This document shows positions 8,416-16,558 of a stretch of DNA of 64,000 nucleotides, piece by piece (position 1 is the first letter of the stretch; the number at the start of each line of letters is the position of its first letter). Origin of the DNA: Nonomuraea gerenzanensis (GTDB taxonomy: Bacteria > Actinomycetota > Actinomycetes > Streptosporangiales > Streptosporangiaceae). Below the pieces are notes generated by a model. It was not told the origin of the DNA and ran no database searches. It saw only the letters and a program-made list of their open reading frames with translations. The stretch covers positions 2,046,001 to 2,110,000 of the forward strand of contig NZ_CP084058.1 in NCBI RefSeq assembly GCF_020215645.1, in the 5' to 3' direction. The translations under genes and the position numbers were made by a program.

Positions 8416-9399
8416 TCAGGCGGAGCGGGGGTGGCGGATCAGGGCGACGATCACCGAGGTCACCGGGGCGGCCAGGAACGCCCCCGTGATCCCCGCGATC
8501 ACGCTGCCCACCGTGATCGCCACCAGGATCACCGCGCCCGGCAGGTCCAGGGCCTTGCCGTAGATCTGCGGCGCCAGCACGTGCCCCTCGATCTGCTGCA
8601 CCGCCAGGGTCACCGCGACCACGATCAGCGCCACCAGCCACCCCTTGGCCACCAGCGCGACCACGGCCGCCAGCAGCCCCGCGAAGAAGGCGCCCACCAC
8701 CGGCAGGAACGCCCCCACGAACGTCAGCACCGCCAGCGGCAGCGCGACCGGCACGCCCAGGATCCACAGCGCGATCCCGATGAAGAACGCGTCCACCAGC
8801 CCCACGAGGGCGACCCCGTGGATGTACCGGCCGATCACCGAGAAGATCAGCTCACCGGTCCCGGTCACGCGGGCCCGCGCGCCGGCCGGCACCAGCTCCA
8901 CCAGCCAGCGGAAGAGCCGGTCGCCGGCGTGCACGAAGTACACCGACAGGATGACCGCCAGGACCGCCCCGACCACGATCTCGCCCACGGTCCTGACCCC
9001 GGCCAGCGCCCCGGTGGTGATCTGGCGGCCCTGCGTGGACAGGTACTCCCTGGCCTGGTCGATGAGCTGCTGGTCGTCGAGCCCCAGCCGGGACGTCAGG
9101 ACGTGCAGGTCGTCGAGCACCTTGCCGACGCTGGCCCGCAGCTCCGACACGCTGGCCACGGTCGGCGGGACCACCAGCGCGATCAGCGCGCCTGCCAGCA
9201 GCAGGCCGCCGACGAAGACGATCGTGGTGGCCGCCGCCCGGCCCAGCCCGCGCGAGCGCAGCCAGCGGGCCGGGGGCAGCAGCAACGCCGTCAGGAAGAC
9301 GCCGATGACGATCGAGATGGCCACCGTGCGCACGTGATAGAGGCAGAAGAAGGCCACCGCGATGACCGCGAACCACCCCAGCAGCCGCCACGGCCCCAT
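8416..9399 (-). CDS. AI-2E family transporter (TqsA/PerM-like membrane protein)
   Basis: A 327 aa polytopic membrane protein with about eight hydrophobic segments. The family pattern is clear: the N-terminal ISIVIGVFLTALLLPPARWL, the central soluble stretch with LSTQGRQITTGALAG, the LALPLAVLTFVGAFLPVVGA region and the C-terminal QQIEGHVLAPQIYGKALDLP. Members are described as transporters of AI-2 or as Na+/H+ or organic exporters, so the substrate is open. ATG at 9399 gives normal length. It stands alone between the degenerate region and iolD. Confidence 0.9.
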   Translation of the reverse strand: MGPWRLLGWFAVIAVAFFCLYHVRTVAISIVIGVFLTALLLPPARWLRSRGLGRAAATTIVFVGGLLLAGALIALVVPPTVASVSELRASVGKVLDDLHVLTSRLGLDDQQLIDQAREYLSTQGRQITTGALAGVRTVGEIVVGAVLAVILSVYFVHAGDRLFRWLVELVPAGARARVTGTGELIFSVIGRYIHGVALVGLVDAFFIGIALWILGVPVALPLAVLTFVGAFLPVVGAFFAGLLAAVVALVAKGWLVALIVVAVTLAVQQIEGHVLAPQIYGKALDLPGAVILVAITVGSVIAGITGAFLAAPVTSVIVALIRHPRSA

Positions 9400-9460
9400 C
9401 CCGACCCCCCGATCGTGCCTGGTCAGAGGAGTTCCCCGGGGTGATCGCGGGCAACCCTGA

Positions 9461-11308
9461 TCAGCCGGGCGGCGTCAGGTGGGGGCGCTGGGAGCGCTTG
9501 TTCGTCTCGTAGGTCTCCCGCGCCGCGTACGTGGCGCTCGTCGTCGCCACCTCCGCCACCGGCACGTCCCACCACGCCTCGGAGGACGGCACGTCGTCGG
9601 CCAGCCGGTCCGTGCGCACGTAGATCACCGTGGTGCCGGCGGACGCGCGCGCCGTGTCGAGCGCCTTGCGCAAATCCGCGACGGTCTCGGGGCGCAGCAC
9701 GGCGGCGCCCAGGCTGGCGGCGTTGGCGGCCAGGTCCACCGGCAGCGGCCCGCCGTCGCGGCGCTGGTAGGCGGTGCCGAGCCGCTCGGCGCCGACGCTC
9801 TCCGACAGACGGCCGATCGAGGCGAACCCGGAGTTGTCGACCAGCACCACGACCAGCTTGACACCCTCGGCGACGGCCGTGACCAGCTCCTGGGCCATCA
9901 TGAGGTACGAGCCGTCGCCCACCAGCACGAACACTTCGCGCTCCGGAGCCGCCAGCTTCACCCCCAGGCCACCGGCGATCTCGTAGCCCATGCAGGAGTA
10001 GCCGTACTCGACGTGGTAGCTGCCGGGGCCGCTGGGCCGCCAGAGCTTGTGCAGGTCGCCCGGCATCGATCCGGCCGCGCACACCACCACACCGTCGTCG
10101 CCGGCCGCCTCGTTGACCGCCCCGATGACGGCGGCCTGCGGGATCGGCGAGCCCTCCAGCGCGTACGCCTCGTCCACCGCCGCGTCCCAGGCCCGCGTCA
10201 GCTCGGCGGCGCGCTCCCGGTAGGCGGCGGGCGTGCTGTGGCCCGCGCACGCCTGCGCCAGCTCCTCCAGCCCCTCACGGGCGTCGGCGACCAGTTGCAG
10301 GCCGGAGAGCTTGGCGGCGTCGAACCCGGTGATGTTGAGGTTCAGGAACGCGGCGTCGGGGGCGAAGATCGTGCGGGAGGCGGTGGTGAAGTCGCTGTAG
10401 CGGGTGCCGACGCCGATGACCAGGTCGGCCTCGCGGGCCAGCGTGTTGGCCGCCGTGGTGCCCGTGGCGCCGATCGCGCCGAGGGCGAGCGGGTGACCGT
10501 ACGGAAGGGCGCCCTTGCCCGCCTGCGTCTCCGCCACCGGGATGCCGCACGCCTCGGCGAAGGCCCGCAACCGCGCGGTGGCCTCGCTGTAGATCGCGCC
10601 GCCGCCGGCCACGATGATCGGGCGGGCGGCCGACCTGACCAGCTCGGCGGCGCGGGCGAGGGCCGCGCGCTCCGGCCGGGGCCGCGGGATGTGCCAGACG
10701 CGCCGGGCGAACAGCTCATCCGGCCAGTCGAACGCCTCCGCCTGCACGTCCTGCGGCAGGGCCAGCGTCACCGCGCCGGTCTCGGCCGGGTCGGTGAGCA
10801 CCCGCATGGCGGCCAGCAGCGCGCTGGGGAGCTGTTCGGGCCGGTTGATCCGGTCCCAGTAGCGGGAGACCGGCTTGAAGCAGTCGTTGACGGAGATGTC
10901 GTACGAGCGCTGGTCCTCCAGCTCCTGGAGCACGGGGCTCGCGGCGCGGGTGGAGAAGATGTCGCCGGGCAGCAGCAGCACCGGCAGGCGGTTGATGGTG
11001 GCGCCGGCCGCGCCGGTGATCATGTTCGTCGCGCCGGGGCCGATCGAGGTGGTGCAGGCCAGCGTGGTCAGCCGGTTGCCCGCGCGGGCGTAGGCGGCGG
11101 CGGTGTGCACCATGGCCTGCTCGTTGCGGCTCAGGCGGTAGGGCAGGTCCTCGGTGGAGGTGGCCAGCGCCTGGCCCAGGCCCGCCACGTTGCCGTGGCC
11201 GAAGATGCCGAGGCAGCCGCCGAAGAAGCGGCGCTCCACCCCGTCGCGCTCGCTCCACTGGCGGGCCAGGAAGTGCACCACCGCCTGCGCGACGGTCAAC
11301 CGGATCAC
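9461..11308 (-). CDS. iolD: 3D-(3,5/4)-trihydroxycyclohexane-1,2-dione hydrolase
   Basis: Thiamine-diphosphate enzyme that opens the ring of the diketo-inositol intermediate to 5-deoxy-glucuronate in myo-inositol catabolism. The 615 aa protein has the cofactor-activating Glu63 in SRNEQAMVHTA, and the ThDP/Mg motif GDGSYLMMAQ ... VDNSGF near the C-terminus. The GTG start at 11308 overlaps the iolB stop (GTGA) and follows GGAGGA. It is the last gene of the leftward iolC-aldolase-iolB-iolD operon. Confidence 0.95.
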   Translation of the reverse strand: MIRLTVAQAVVHFLARQWSERDGVERRFFGGCLGIFGHGNVAGLGQALATSTEDLPYRLSRNEQAMVHTAAAYARAGNRLTTLACTTSIGPGATNMITGAAGATINRLPVLLLPGDIFSTRAASPVLQELEDQRSYDISVNDCFKPVSRYWDRINRPEQLPSALLAAMRVLTDPAETGAVTLALPQDVQAEAFDWPDELFARRVWHIPRPRPERAALARAAELVRSAARPIIVAGGGAIYSEATARLRAFAEACGIPVAETQAGKGALPYGHPLALGAIGATGTTAANTLAREADLVIGVGTRYSDFTTASRTIFAPDAAFLNLNITGFDAAKLSGLQLVADAREGLEELAQACAGHSTPAAYRERAAELTRAWDAAVDEAYALEGSPIPQAAVIGAVNEAAGDDGVVVCAAGSMPGDLHKLWRPSGPGSYHVEYGYSCMGYEIAGGLGVKLAAPEREVFVLVGDGSYLMMAQELVTAVAEGVKLVVVLVDNSGFASIGRLSESVGAERLGTAYQRRDGGPLPVDLAANAASLGAAVLRPETVADLRKALDTARASAGTTVIYVRTDRLADDVPSSEAWWDVPVAEVATTSATYAARETYETNKRSQRPHLTPPG

Positions 11309-12147
11309 GAAGTCCTCCCGAACGGCAGTCTGGTGTCGATGGGCTGGGCGTCCCAGGAGGAGCGGATCCACGCGTGGCGCGGGTCGTCGCAGAACGCCAT
11401 CGAACGATGCTCCGCCGGGCCTGCCAGGACGTTCAAGTAATACAGGTCGTAGCCGGGTGCGGCCATGGAGGGGCCGTGGTAGCCGTACGGGACGAGCACC
11501 ACGTCTCCGGAGGAGACCTCGGCGAGGGTGTCGATGTGGCCGCGCTCGGAGGAGTAGACGCGCTGGTAGCCGAGGCCCTGGTCGGCCACCTCGAAGTAGT
11601 AGATCTCCTCCAGCACGGCCTCGCCCTCGCCCGGGATGTCGTGTTTGTGCGGGGGATAGGAGGACCAGTTGCCGCCCGGGGTGAGCACCTCGACGGCCAT
11701 GAGCTTGTGGCAGCCGGCGAAGGCGTCGGGGGAGCAGAAGTTGTTGACCTGGCGGGTGGCCTGGCCGGCGCCCCTGATCTCGACGGACACCTCGGCGGCG
11801 GCCACGTAACGCGGGGGGAGCGCGCGGGTGGCGCGGGCCGAGGGGAACGCGATGCGCCCCGCCCCCTCGATGGTCACCTGCGTAGAAATCGGGATATAGG
11901 CGAAATCGGAGGGGCCGTCGAAGACCGAGGCGCGGCCCGTCAGCACGAACGTGTCGCCGGGGATGGTGACCGTGCAGGAGCCCGCCAGGGGCAGGACGAG
12001 CAGCTCCTCCTCGCCCGTGTCGAAGGACAGCGGGGCGTCCGTCAGGTCCGCGATGCGCAGGCCCGAGTAGGTCCAGCCGGCCGTGGAGGGGGTGATCTCG
12101 ACCGACCAGGGGCCGCTGGCGGTCTTGCCGTACGGAAGGTGAGTCAT
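11305..12147 (-). CDS. iolB: 5-deoxy-glucuronate isomerase
   Basis: Converts 5-deoxy-D-glucuronate to 5-dehydro-2-deoxy-D-gluconate in inositol degradation. The 280 aa cupin-type protein has the family segments NNFCSPDAFAGCHKLMAVEV, GGNWSSYPPHKHD with the metal-binding His pair, and EEIYYFEVADQGLGYQRVYS, then VLVPYGYHG. ATG at 12147 overlaps the TGA of the upstream aldolase gene. The order matches the enzymes that act before (IolD) and after (IolC) it. Confidence 0.95.
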   Translation of the reverse strand: MTHLPYGKTASGPWSVEITPSTAGWTYSGLRIADLTDAPLSFDTGEEELLVLPLAGSCTVTIPGDTFVLTGRASVFDGPSDFAYIPISTQVTIEGAGRIAFPSARATRALPPRYVAAAEVSVEIRGAGQATRQVNNFCSPDAFAGCHKLMAVEVLTPGGNWSSYPPHKHDIPGEGEAVLEEIYYFEVADQGLGYQRVYSSERGHIDTLAEVSSGDVVLVPYGYHGPSMAAPGYDLYYLNVLAGPAEHRSMAFCDDPRHAWIRSSWDAQPIDTRLPFGRTS

Positions 12148-13049
12148 GTGCGGGCCTCTCGTACCAGTGCTGCGGCGCCGTCCACCGCGGTCGCCACGTC
12201 GTCGTCGGGAGGGTAGAGCAGGGCGCGCCCGACGACGAGCCCGCGCACGCCGGGCAGGCGCAGCGCGCGGTGCCAGTCGGCGTAGGCGGCGTCGATGTCG
12301 GGCGGGTCGCCACCCAGGAGCAGGGCGGGCAGCGTGGTGGCGGCCATCACCCGCTCCATCTCGGCCACGGCCGGGATCTTCAGCCAGGTGTAGGCCGAGG
12401 TGACGCCGAGCGCCTGGGCGACGCTGATCGCGCGGATCACGGCGTCGGGCGACAGGTCGTTGCGCAGCGCCCCCGACTCCGAGCGCAGCGACCAGAACGG
12501 CTCGACCATGGCCACCAGCCGCCTGCGGGCCAGCTCGGTGACCGCGCGGGCGCAGGACTCCAGCGTGGTCACGGTGGCGTGGTCGGACGGGTCGATGCGG
12601 CAGAGCATCTTGCCGCCGTCGAGCCGCATGGCGTCGATGGAGGCGGCGTCGAAGCCGGTGAAGCGGTCGTCCACCTCGAAGACCGTGCCCTGCAGCCCGC
12701 CGCGGTTCATGGAGCCGAAGGCCAGCTTGCCCTCCAGGGCGCCGAGCAGCAGCAGGTCCTCCAGGACGTCGGGGGAGGCCAGGATGCCGTCGACGCCGGG
12801 CCGGGACAGCGCCAGCCGCAGCCGGTCGAGCAGGTCGGCCCGGCTGGCCATGGCCAGGGGCCGGTCGCGGACGCCGAGGGCGCCGCGGGCCGCGTGGTCG
12901 GCGGCGATGATCAGCAGCCTCTCGCCCTCGGCGGGCAGGCCGCGGCGCTGCCGGCGGGCCGCGCAGGCGGCGATCTCCTCCGGCTGGGTGGCGCGGATGC
13001 GGGTGAGCCGCTCGTAGTCGGCCGACTGGGACAGCGTGAGGTCGCTCAC
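12144..13049 (-). CDS. Cgl0158-type aldolase of the inositol operon
   Basis: A 301 aa (beta/alpha)8-barrel protein of the DeoC/LacD aldolase superfamily. Recognisable parts are LLIIAADHAARGALGV near residue 45, VDGILASPDVLEDLL, GGKMLCRIDPSD with a conserved Lys, and TSAYTWLKIPAVAEMERV with the likely Schiff-base Lys. In actinobacterial iol clusters this family stands where IolJ would be, and is inferred to cleave 6-phospho-5-dehydro-2-deoxygluconate to DHAP and malonate semialdehyde. The GTG start at 13049 overlaps the iolC stop; the open frame upstream is the antisense-like shadow of iolC. Confidence 0.85.
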   Translation of the reverse strand: MSDLTLSQSADYERLTRIRATQPEEIAACAARRQRRGLPAEGERLLIIAADHAARGALGVRDRPLAMASRADLLDRLRLALSRPGVDGILASPDVLEDLLLLGALEGKLAFGSMNRGGLQGTVFEVDDRFTGFDAASIDAMRLDGGKMLCRIDPSDHATVTTLESCARAVTELARRRLVAMVEPFWSLRSESGALRNDLSPDAVIRAISVAQALGVTSAYTWLKIPAVAEMERVMAATTLPALLLGGDPPDIDAAYADWHRALRLPGVRGLVVGRALLYPPDDDVATAVDGAAALVREART

Positions 13050-13984
13050 GGGCGCGCCCCGTTCAGCAGGTCGTCCACCTCTGCGGTGGACGGCATCGCG
13101 TCGGCGCAGGCCAGGCGGGCGGCCACGAAGGCGCCCGCCGCGTTGGCGAAGCGCAGCGTGCGCTCCAGCGGCCAGCCGCGCAGCAGGCCCAGGCACAGGG
13201 CGCCGCCGAACGCGTCTCCCGCGCCGATCCCGTTGACCACCTTCACCTCCATGGGCTCCACCAGTGCGCTCTCCTCGGAGGTACGCGCGAAAACCCCTTC
13301 CGGGCCCATTTTCACGATCGCGAGCCGTACGCCGGCGTCGAGCAGGGCCTGCGCGGCGGCCTCAGGGTCGCGTACGCCGACCGCGACCTCGACCTCCTCC
13401 AGGTTGCCCACGGCCACGTTCGCCAGCGGCAGCATCCGCTGGGCCGCCTCGTGGGCGGCCTCCCGGGACTCCCACAGCACGGCCCGGTAGTCGAGGTCGA
13501 ACACCGTCCACCCGGACGTGCGCGCCGCGAGCGCGGCGGCGTGGGTGGCGGCGCTCGGCTCCTGGCTCAGCCCGGTCAGCGAGAACCAGAACAGCCCGGC
13601 TCCCGCGATCGCGCCGAGGTCGAGCACCGACGGGGAGAGCTGCAGGTCGGGCGGGTGCTCGCCGCGGTAGAAGTAGATCGGGAAGTGGTCGGGCGGGAAG
13701 ATCTCGCAGAACGTCACGGGCGTGGGCCGGCCCTCGATGGTGGTCACGAAGGCGTCGTCCACGCCGAAGCCGCGGATCGCCCGGCGCACGTAGTCACCGA
13801 ACGGGTCGGCGCCCACACCGGTGATCACGGCTGAGCGCAGCCCGTGCCGGGCCGCGGCGACGGCGACGTTGGTGGGGCTGCCGCCGAGGAACTTGCCGAA
13901 GGTCTCGACGTCGGCCAGGCCGACCCCGGTCTGCAGCGGATAGACGTCGACGCCGGAGCGGCCGATCGTGATCAGGTCGTACAA
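13046..13984 (-). CDS. iolC: 5-dehydro-2-deoxygluconokinase (PfkB family)
   Basis: Phosphorylates 5-dehydro-2-deoxygluconate in inositol catabolism. The N-terminal YDLITIGRSGVDVYPLQTGVG and GKFLGGSPTNVAVAAARHG, and the C-terminal VNGIGAGDAFGGALC with the catalytic Asp of the GAGD motif, identify an IolC-type PfkB kinase of about 312 aa. A GTG at 13990 is also in frame, but GGAGG directly abuts it; TTG at 13984 has proper ribosome-binding spacing and begins right at the conserved YDL. This is the first gene of the leftward operon. Confidence 0.93.
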   Translation of the reverse strand: MYDLITIGRSGVDVYPLQTGVGLADVETFGKFLGGSPTNVAVAAARHGLRSAVITGVGADPFGDYVRRAIRGFGVDDAFVTTIEGRPTPVTFCEIFPPDHFPIYFYRGEHPPDLQLSPSVLDLGAIAGAGLFWFSLTGLSQEPSAATHAAALAARTSGWTVFDLDYRAVLWESREAAHEAAQRMLPLANVAVGNLEEVEVAVGVRDPEAAAQALLDAGVRLAIVKMGPEGVFARTSEESALVEPMEVKVVNGIGAGDAFGGALCLGLLRGWPLERTLRFANAAGAFVAARLACADAMPSTAEVDDLLNGARP

Positions 13985-14022
13985 CAGCACCTCCAGAGAC
14001 GGAGCTCACCTCGTCACTATGG

Positions 14023-14040
14023 CATATTGTCATGACATTC
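14023..14040 (-). promoter_or_regulatory. Operator 1 of the divergent iol/transporter region
   Basis: CATATTGTCATGACATTC, whose reverse complement is almost identical to operator 2. The core TGTCATGACA is a perfect palindrome, 39 bp upstream of the iolC start. It agrees with the GntR-type IolR consensus described in Corynebacterium (KGWCHTRACA, from memory). Confidence 0.75.
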
Positions 14041-14087
14041 GGATGTCCGCTATGTTGCGGATCACGCCCCTTCAGAGTTCTCGGTCG

Positions 14088-14115
14088 TTCACTACCCGGC
14101 ATCGTGGGTAGTGAA
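14088..14115. promoter_or_regulatory. Perfect 10 bp inverted repeat in the divergent iol promoter region
   Basis: TTCACTACCC (14088-14097) and GGGTAGTGAA (14106-14115) flank an eight-base spacer. It lies midway between the two operators. It may be a second regulator's site, or an RNA hairpin if either promoter reads through it. Confidence 0.65.
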
Positions 14116-14188
14116 GATCGCCCCCGCACGGGCATAGGCGCAGCATGTGGGCACGTCCTCGAATAACGGCCAGGTCTTTACGTCATAT

Positions 14189-14206
14189 GAATGTCATGAC
14201 ATATTG
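14189..14206 (+). promoter_or_regulatory. Operator 2 of the divergent iol/transporter region
   Basis: GAATGTCATGACATATTG contains the 12 bp palindrome ATGTCATGACAT, 42 bp upstream of the binding-protein gene. Operator 1 is its inverted near-copy. Each copy sits next to one of the two divergent operons, which indicates one shared regulator that is not encoded in the window. Confidence 0.75.
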
Positions 14207-14247
14207 GCCCATGGCCTCCTCCCTTTAGGACACGTCGGAGGGTTTGC

Positions 14248-15636
14248 ATGGCATTGCGGAAACGGTCGATGGGTGTGGTCGCGGTCATCACCGCCGCCGG
14301 TCTGGGGCTCGCCGCGTGCGGCCAGTCCTCCGGCGGGGGCGGCGACACCATCGAGCTGACGATCGCCCAGAACGCCATCGCCGGCGGCAAGAACGCCGCC
14401 GCGGCGAAGTTCGTCGCCGACTGGGTGATCCCCAAGTTCGAGGCGGCGCAGAAGGCGAAGGGGAAGGACGTCACGGTCAAGTTCGTTCCCAGCGGCGTCG
14501 ACGACGAGCAGTACAAGACCAAGCTCTCCCTCGACCTCAAGTCAGGCAAGGGCGCGGACGTGATCGACATCGACGGCATCTGGGCCGGCGAGTTCGCCGA
14601 GGCCGGCTACATCAAGCCGCTGGCGGAGCTGGTCGGGGCGGAGGCCGACAGCTGGGACGGCTGGGCCCAGATCCCCGAGGCCGTGCAGGCCATGGCCGAG
14701 TTCAACGGCAAGAAGTACGCCCTGCCCGTCGGCACCGACGGCCGCGTGCTCTACTTCAACAAGAGCCTGTTCGCCAAGGCCGGGCTGCCGGCCGACTGGC
14801 AGCCCAAGAGCTGGCAGGAGATCCTCGACGCGGGCGCCAAGCTCAAGTCCTCCGGCGTCCCCGTGCCCATCCAGATCAACGCCGGCACCGCCATGGGCGA
14901 GGCCACCTCCATGCAGGGCGTGCTGCCGCTGCTCGCGGGCGCGGGCGGCGAGGTGCAGCAGGACGGCAAGTGGAGCGGCGCCTCCCAGCCGCTGAAGGAC
15001 GCGCTCGGCCTCTACCAGAAGATCTACGGCGGCGGCCTCGGCGATCCCAGGCTCCAGCAGGAGGCCAAGGGCCGCGACAAGTCGTTCCAGCAGTTCGCCG
15101 AGGGCAAGGTCGGCATCCTGATGGAGGGCGACTACTTCTGGCGCGGCGTGGTCAACCCCAAGACCGGCGTGGCCAAGATGGCCGACCGCGACCAGACCGT
15201 CGGGTACGCCATGATCCCGGCCATCGAGCCCGGCAAGGGCATCAAGGGCCAGGACTTCGTCAGCATGTCCGGCGGCGCCCTCCGCACGGTCAACCCCAAC
15301 AGCAAGCACCCGAAGGAGGCGTTCGAGCTGCTGGCCTTCACGCTCTCCCCGGAGGCGCTGAAGGAGGAGACCAAGGACGGCAACGTCCGCATCACCCCGC
15401 GCACGGACGTCAACAAGGAGATCCTGGCGGGCGAGCCGCTGCTGACCTTCATCTCGGAGAAGGTGCTGCCCGTGACGGCCTACCGGCCGCCGGTCGCGCT
15501 CTACCCGCAGGTGTCGGTGGCGCTGCAGGAGGCCACCGCCGCGGTCGCCGGCGGCACGGCTCCGGACCAGGCCGCGGCCGACTACCAGAAGAAGCTTGAG
15601 GGAATCGTCGGTGGCGCAGGCAATATCGCCTCCTGA
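14248..15636 (+). CDS. Sugar ABC transporter substrate-binding lipoprotein
   Basis: The 462 aa extracellular binding protein has a lipoprotein signal peptide: positively charged MALRKRS, a hydrophobic core and lipobox LAAC with the lipidated Cys24, followed by a Gly/Ser linker. The fold-level pattern is that of family 1 carbohydrate-binding proteins: DVIDIDGIWAGEFAEAGYIKPL, YALPVGTDGRVLYFN and EGKVGILMEGDYFWRG. The ligand is unknown; the divergent iol operon with a shared operator points to an inositol-containing or inositol-like sugar. It is the first gene of an eight-gene coupled operon. Confidence 0.92.
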   Translation: MALRKRSMGVVAVITAAGLGLAACGQSSGGGGDTIELTIAQNAIAGGKNAAAAKFVADWVIPKFEAAQKAKGKDVTVKFVPSGVDDEQYKTKLSLDLKSGKGADVIDIDGIWAGEFAEAGYIKPLAELVGAEADSWDGWAQIPEAVQAMAEFNGKKYALPVGTDGRVLYFNKSLFAKAGLPADWQPKSWQEILDAGAKLKSSGVPVPIQINAGTAMGEATSMQGVLPLLAGAGGEVQQDGKWSGASQPLKDALGLYQKIYGGGLGDPRLQQEAKGRDKSFQQFAEGKVGILMEGDYFWRGVVNPKTGVAKMADRDQTVGYAMIPAIEPGKGIKGQDFVSMSGGALRTVNPNSKHPKEAFELLAFTLSPEALKEETKDGNVRITPRTDVNKEILAGEPLLTFISEKVLPVTAYRPPVALYPQVSVALQEATAAVAGGTAPDQAAADYQKKLEGIVGGAGNIAS

Positions 15637-16558
15637 GGCTCCTGGGGCTCCTGAGTCGGCCCCCGGCACGAAGGAGCCCGCCCGCTACAGCTCGGACGCG
15701 GCGGGTCTCGGCAAGGCGCGGGCAGGGGTCTTCATGGCCCCCGCCCTGCTGCTGATCGCCGCCTTCCTCGTCTTCCCCGCGCTCTGGGTGCTCTACCTGG
15801 GCCTGACGAACTACCGCCTGACCGGGATCGCCGCCGCCGAGCCGCAGTTCGTCGGCCTCGACAACCTCCTCGACGCGGTCGCGAACCCGACGTTCTGGAG
15901 CTCCACCTGGCTGACCACGCAGTTCGTGCTGGGCTCGGCCGTCATCGGGCAGGTCGGGCTCGGCTTCACCATCGCGTGGCTGCTGCGTGACCGGCGCGGC
16001 CCGCTCAAGCGGGTGGTCGAGGGCCTGGTCATCCTGGCCTGGATCCTGCCCAGCGCCATCGTGTCGTTCCTGTGGGTGGCGCTGCTCGACCGCGACGGCG
16101 GCACCCTGAACGCGCTGCTCGGCATCCCCGGCACCGCCTGGCTGCTGGACCACCCGATGTTGTCGATCATCGTGTTCAACACCTGGCGCGGTACCGCGTT
16201 CTCGATGATGTTGTACGGCGCCGCGCTCGGCAACGTGCCGCCCTCGCACCTGGAGAGCGCCCGCCTGGCCGGCGCCTCCGGCTGGCAGCAGCTCAGGGAC
16301 GTGGTGTTCCCGCACATCAGAGGGCACATCCTGACGAACCTGCTGCTGATCAGCCTGTGGACGTTCAACGACTTCACCCCCTTCCTGCTCACCGCCGGCG
16401 GCCCCGACGGCAAGTCGGAGGTGCTGGCCGTGCACGTGTACAAGGTGGCCCTGCAGGGTGGCGAGCTGGGCTACGGCGCCGCCGTCTCCACGATCATCCT
16501 GCTGATCAACCTGGTCGTCGCGGTGTTCTACCTGCGGCTGTTGCGGAGCAAGAAATGA
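15611..16558 (+). CDS. Sugar ABC transporter permease (MalF/UgpA type)
   Basis: About 315 aa with six membrane segments. The cytoplasmic EAA loop that contacts the ATPase is ESARLAGASGWQQLRDVVFP. A ~30-residue Pro/Ala-rich cytoplasmic N-terminus precedes the first segment (VFMAPALLLIAAFLVFPALW). The frame opens with TTG at 15596, but GTG at 15611 has GAGGGA at suitable spacing, so it is preferred. It overlaps the end of the binding-protein gene and is followed by the partner permease with an ATGA overlap. Confidence 0.92.
   Translation: MAQAISPPEAPGAPESAPGTKEPARYSSDAAGLGKARAGVFMAPALLLIAAFLVFPALWVLYLGLTNYRLTGIAAAEPQFVGLDNLLDAVANPTFWSSTWLTTQFVLGSAVIGQVGLGFTIAWLLRDRRGPLKRVVEGLVILAWILPSAIVSFLWVALLDRDGGTLNALLGIPGTAWLLDHPMLSIIVFNTWRGTAFSMMLYGAALGNVPPSHLESARLAGASGWQQLRDVVFPHIRGHILTNLLLISLWTFNDFTPFLLTAGGPDGKSEVLAVHVYKVALQGGELGYGAAVSTIILLINLVVAVFYLRLLRSKK

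Noticed and set aside
9479..11440. A 653-codon plus-strand open frame opposite iolD
   Set aside because: Antisense to a gene with full iolD motifs, and its translation is Gly/Arg/His-rich without any recognisable domain.
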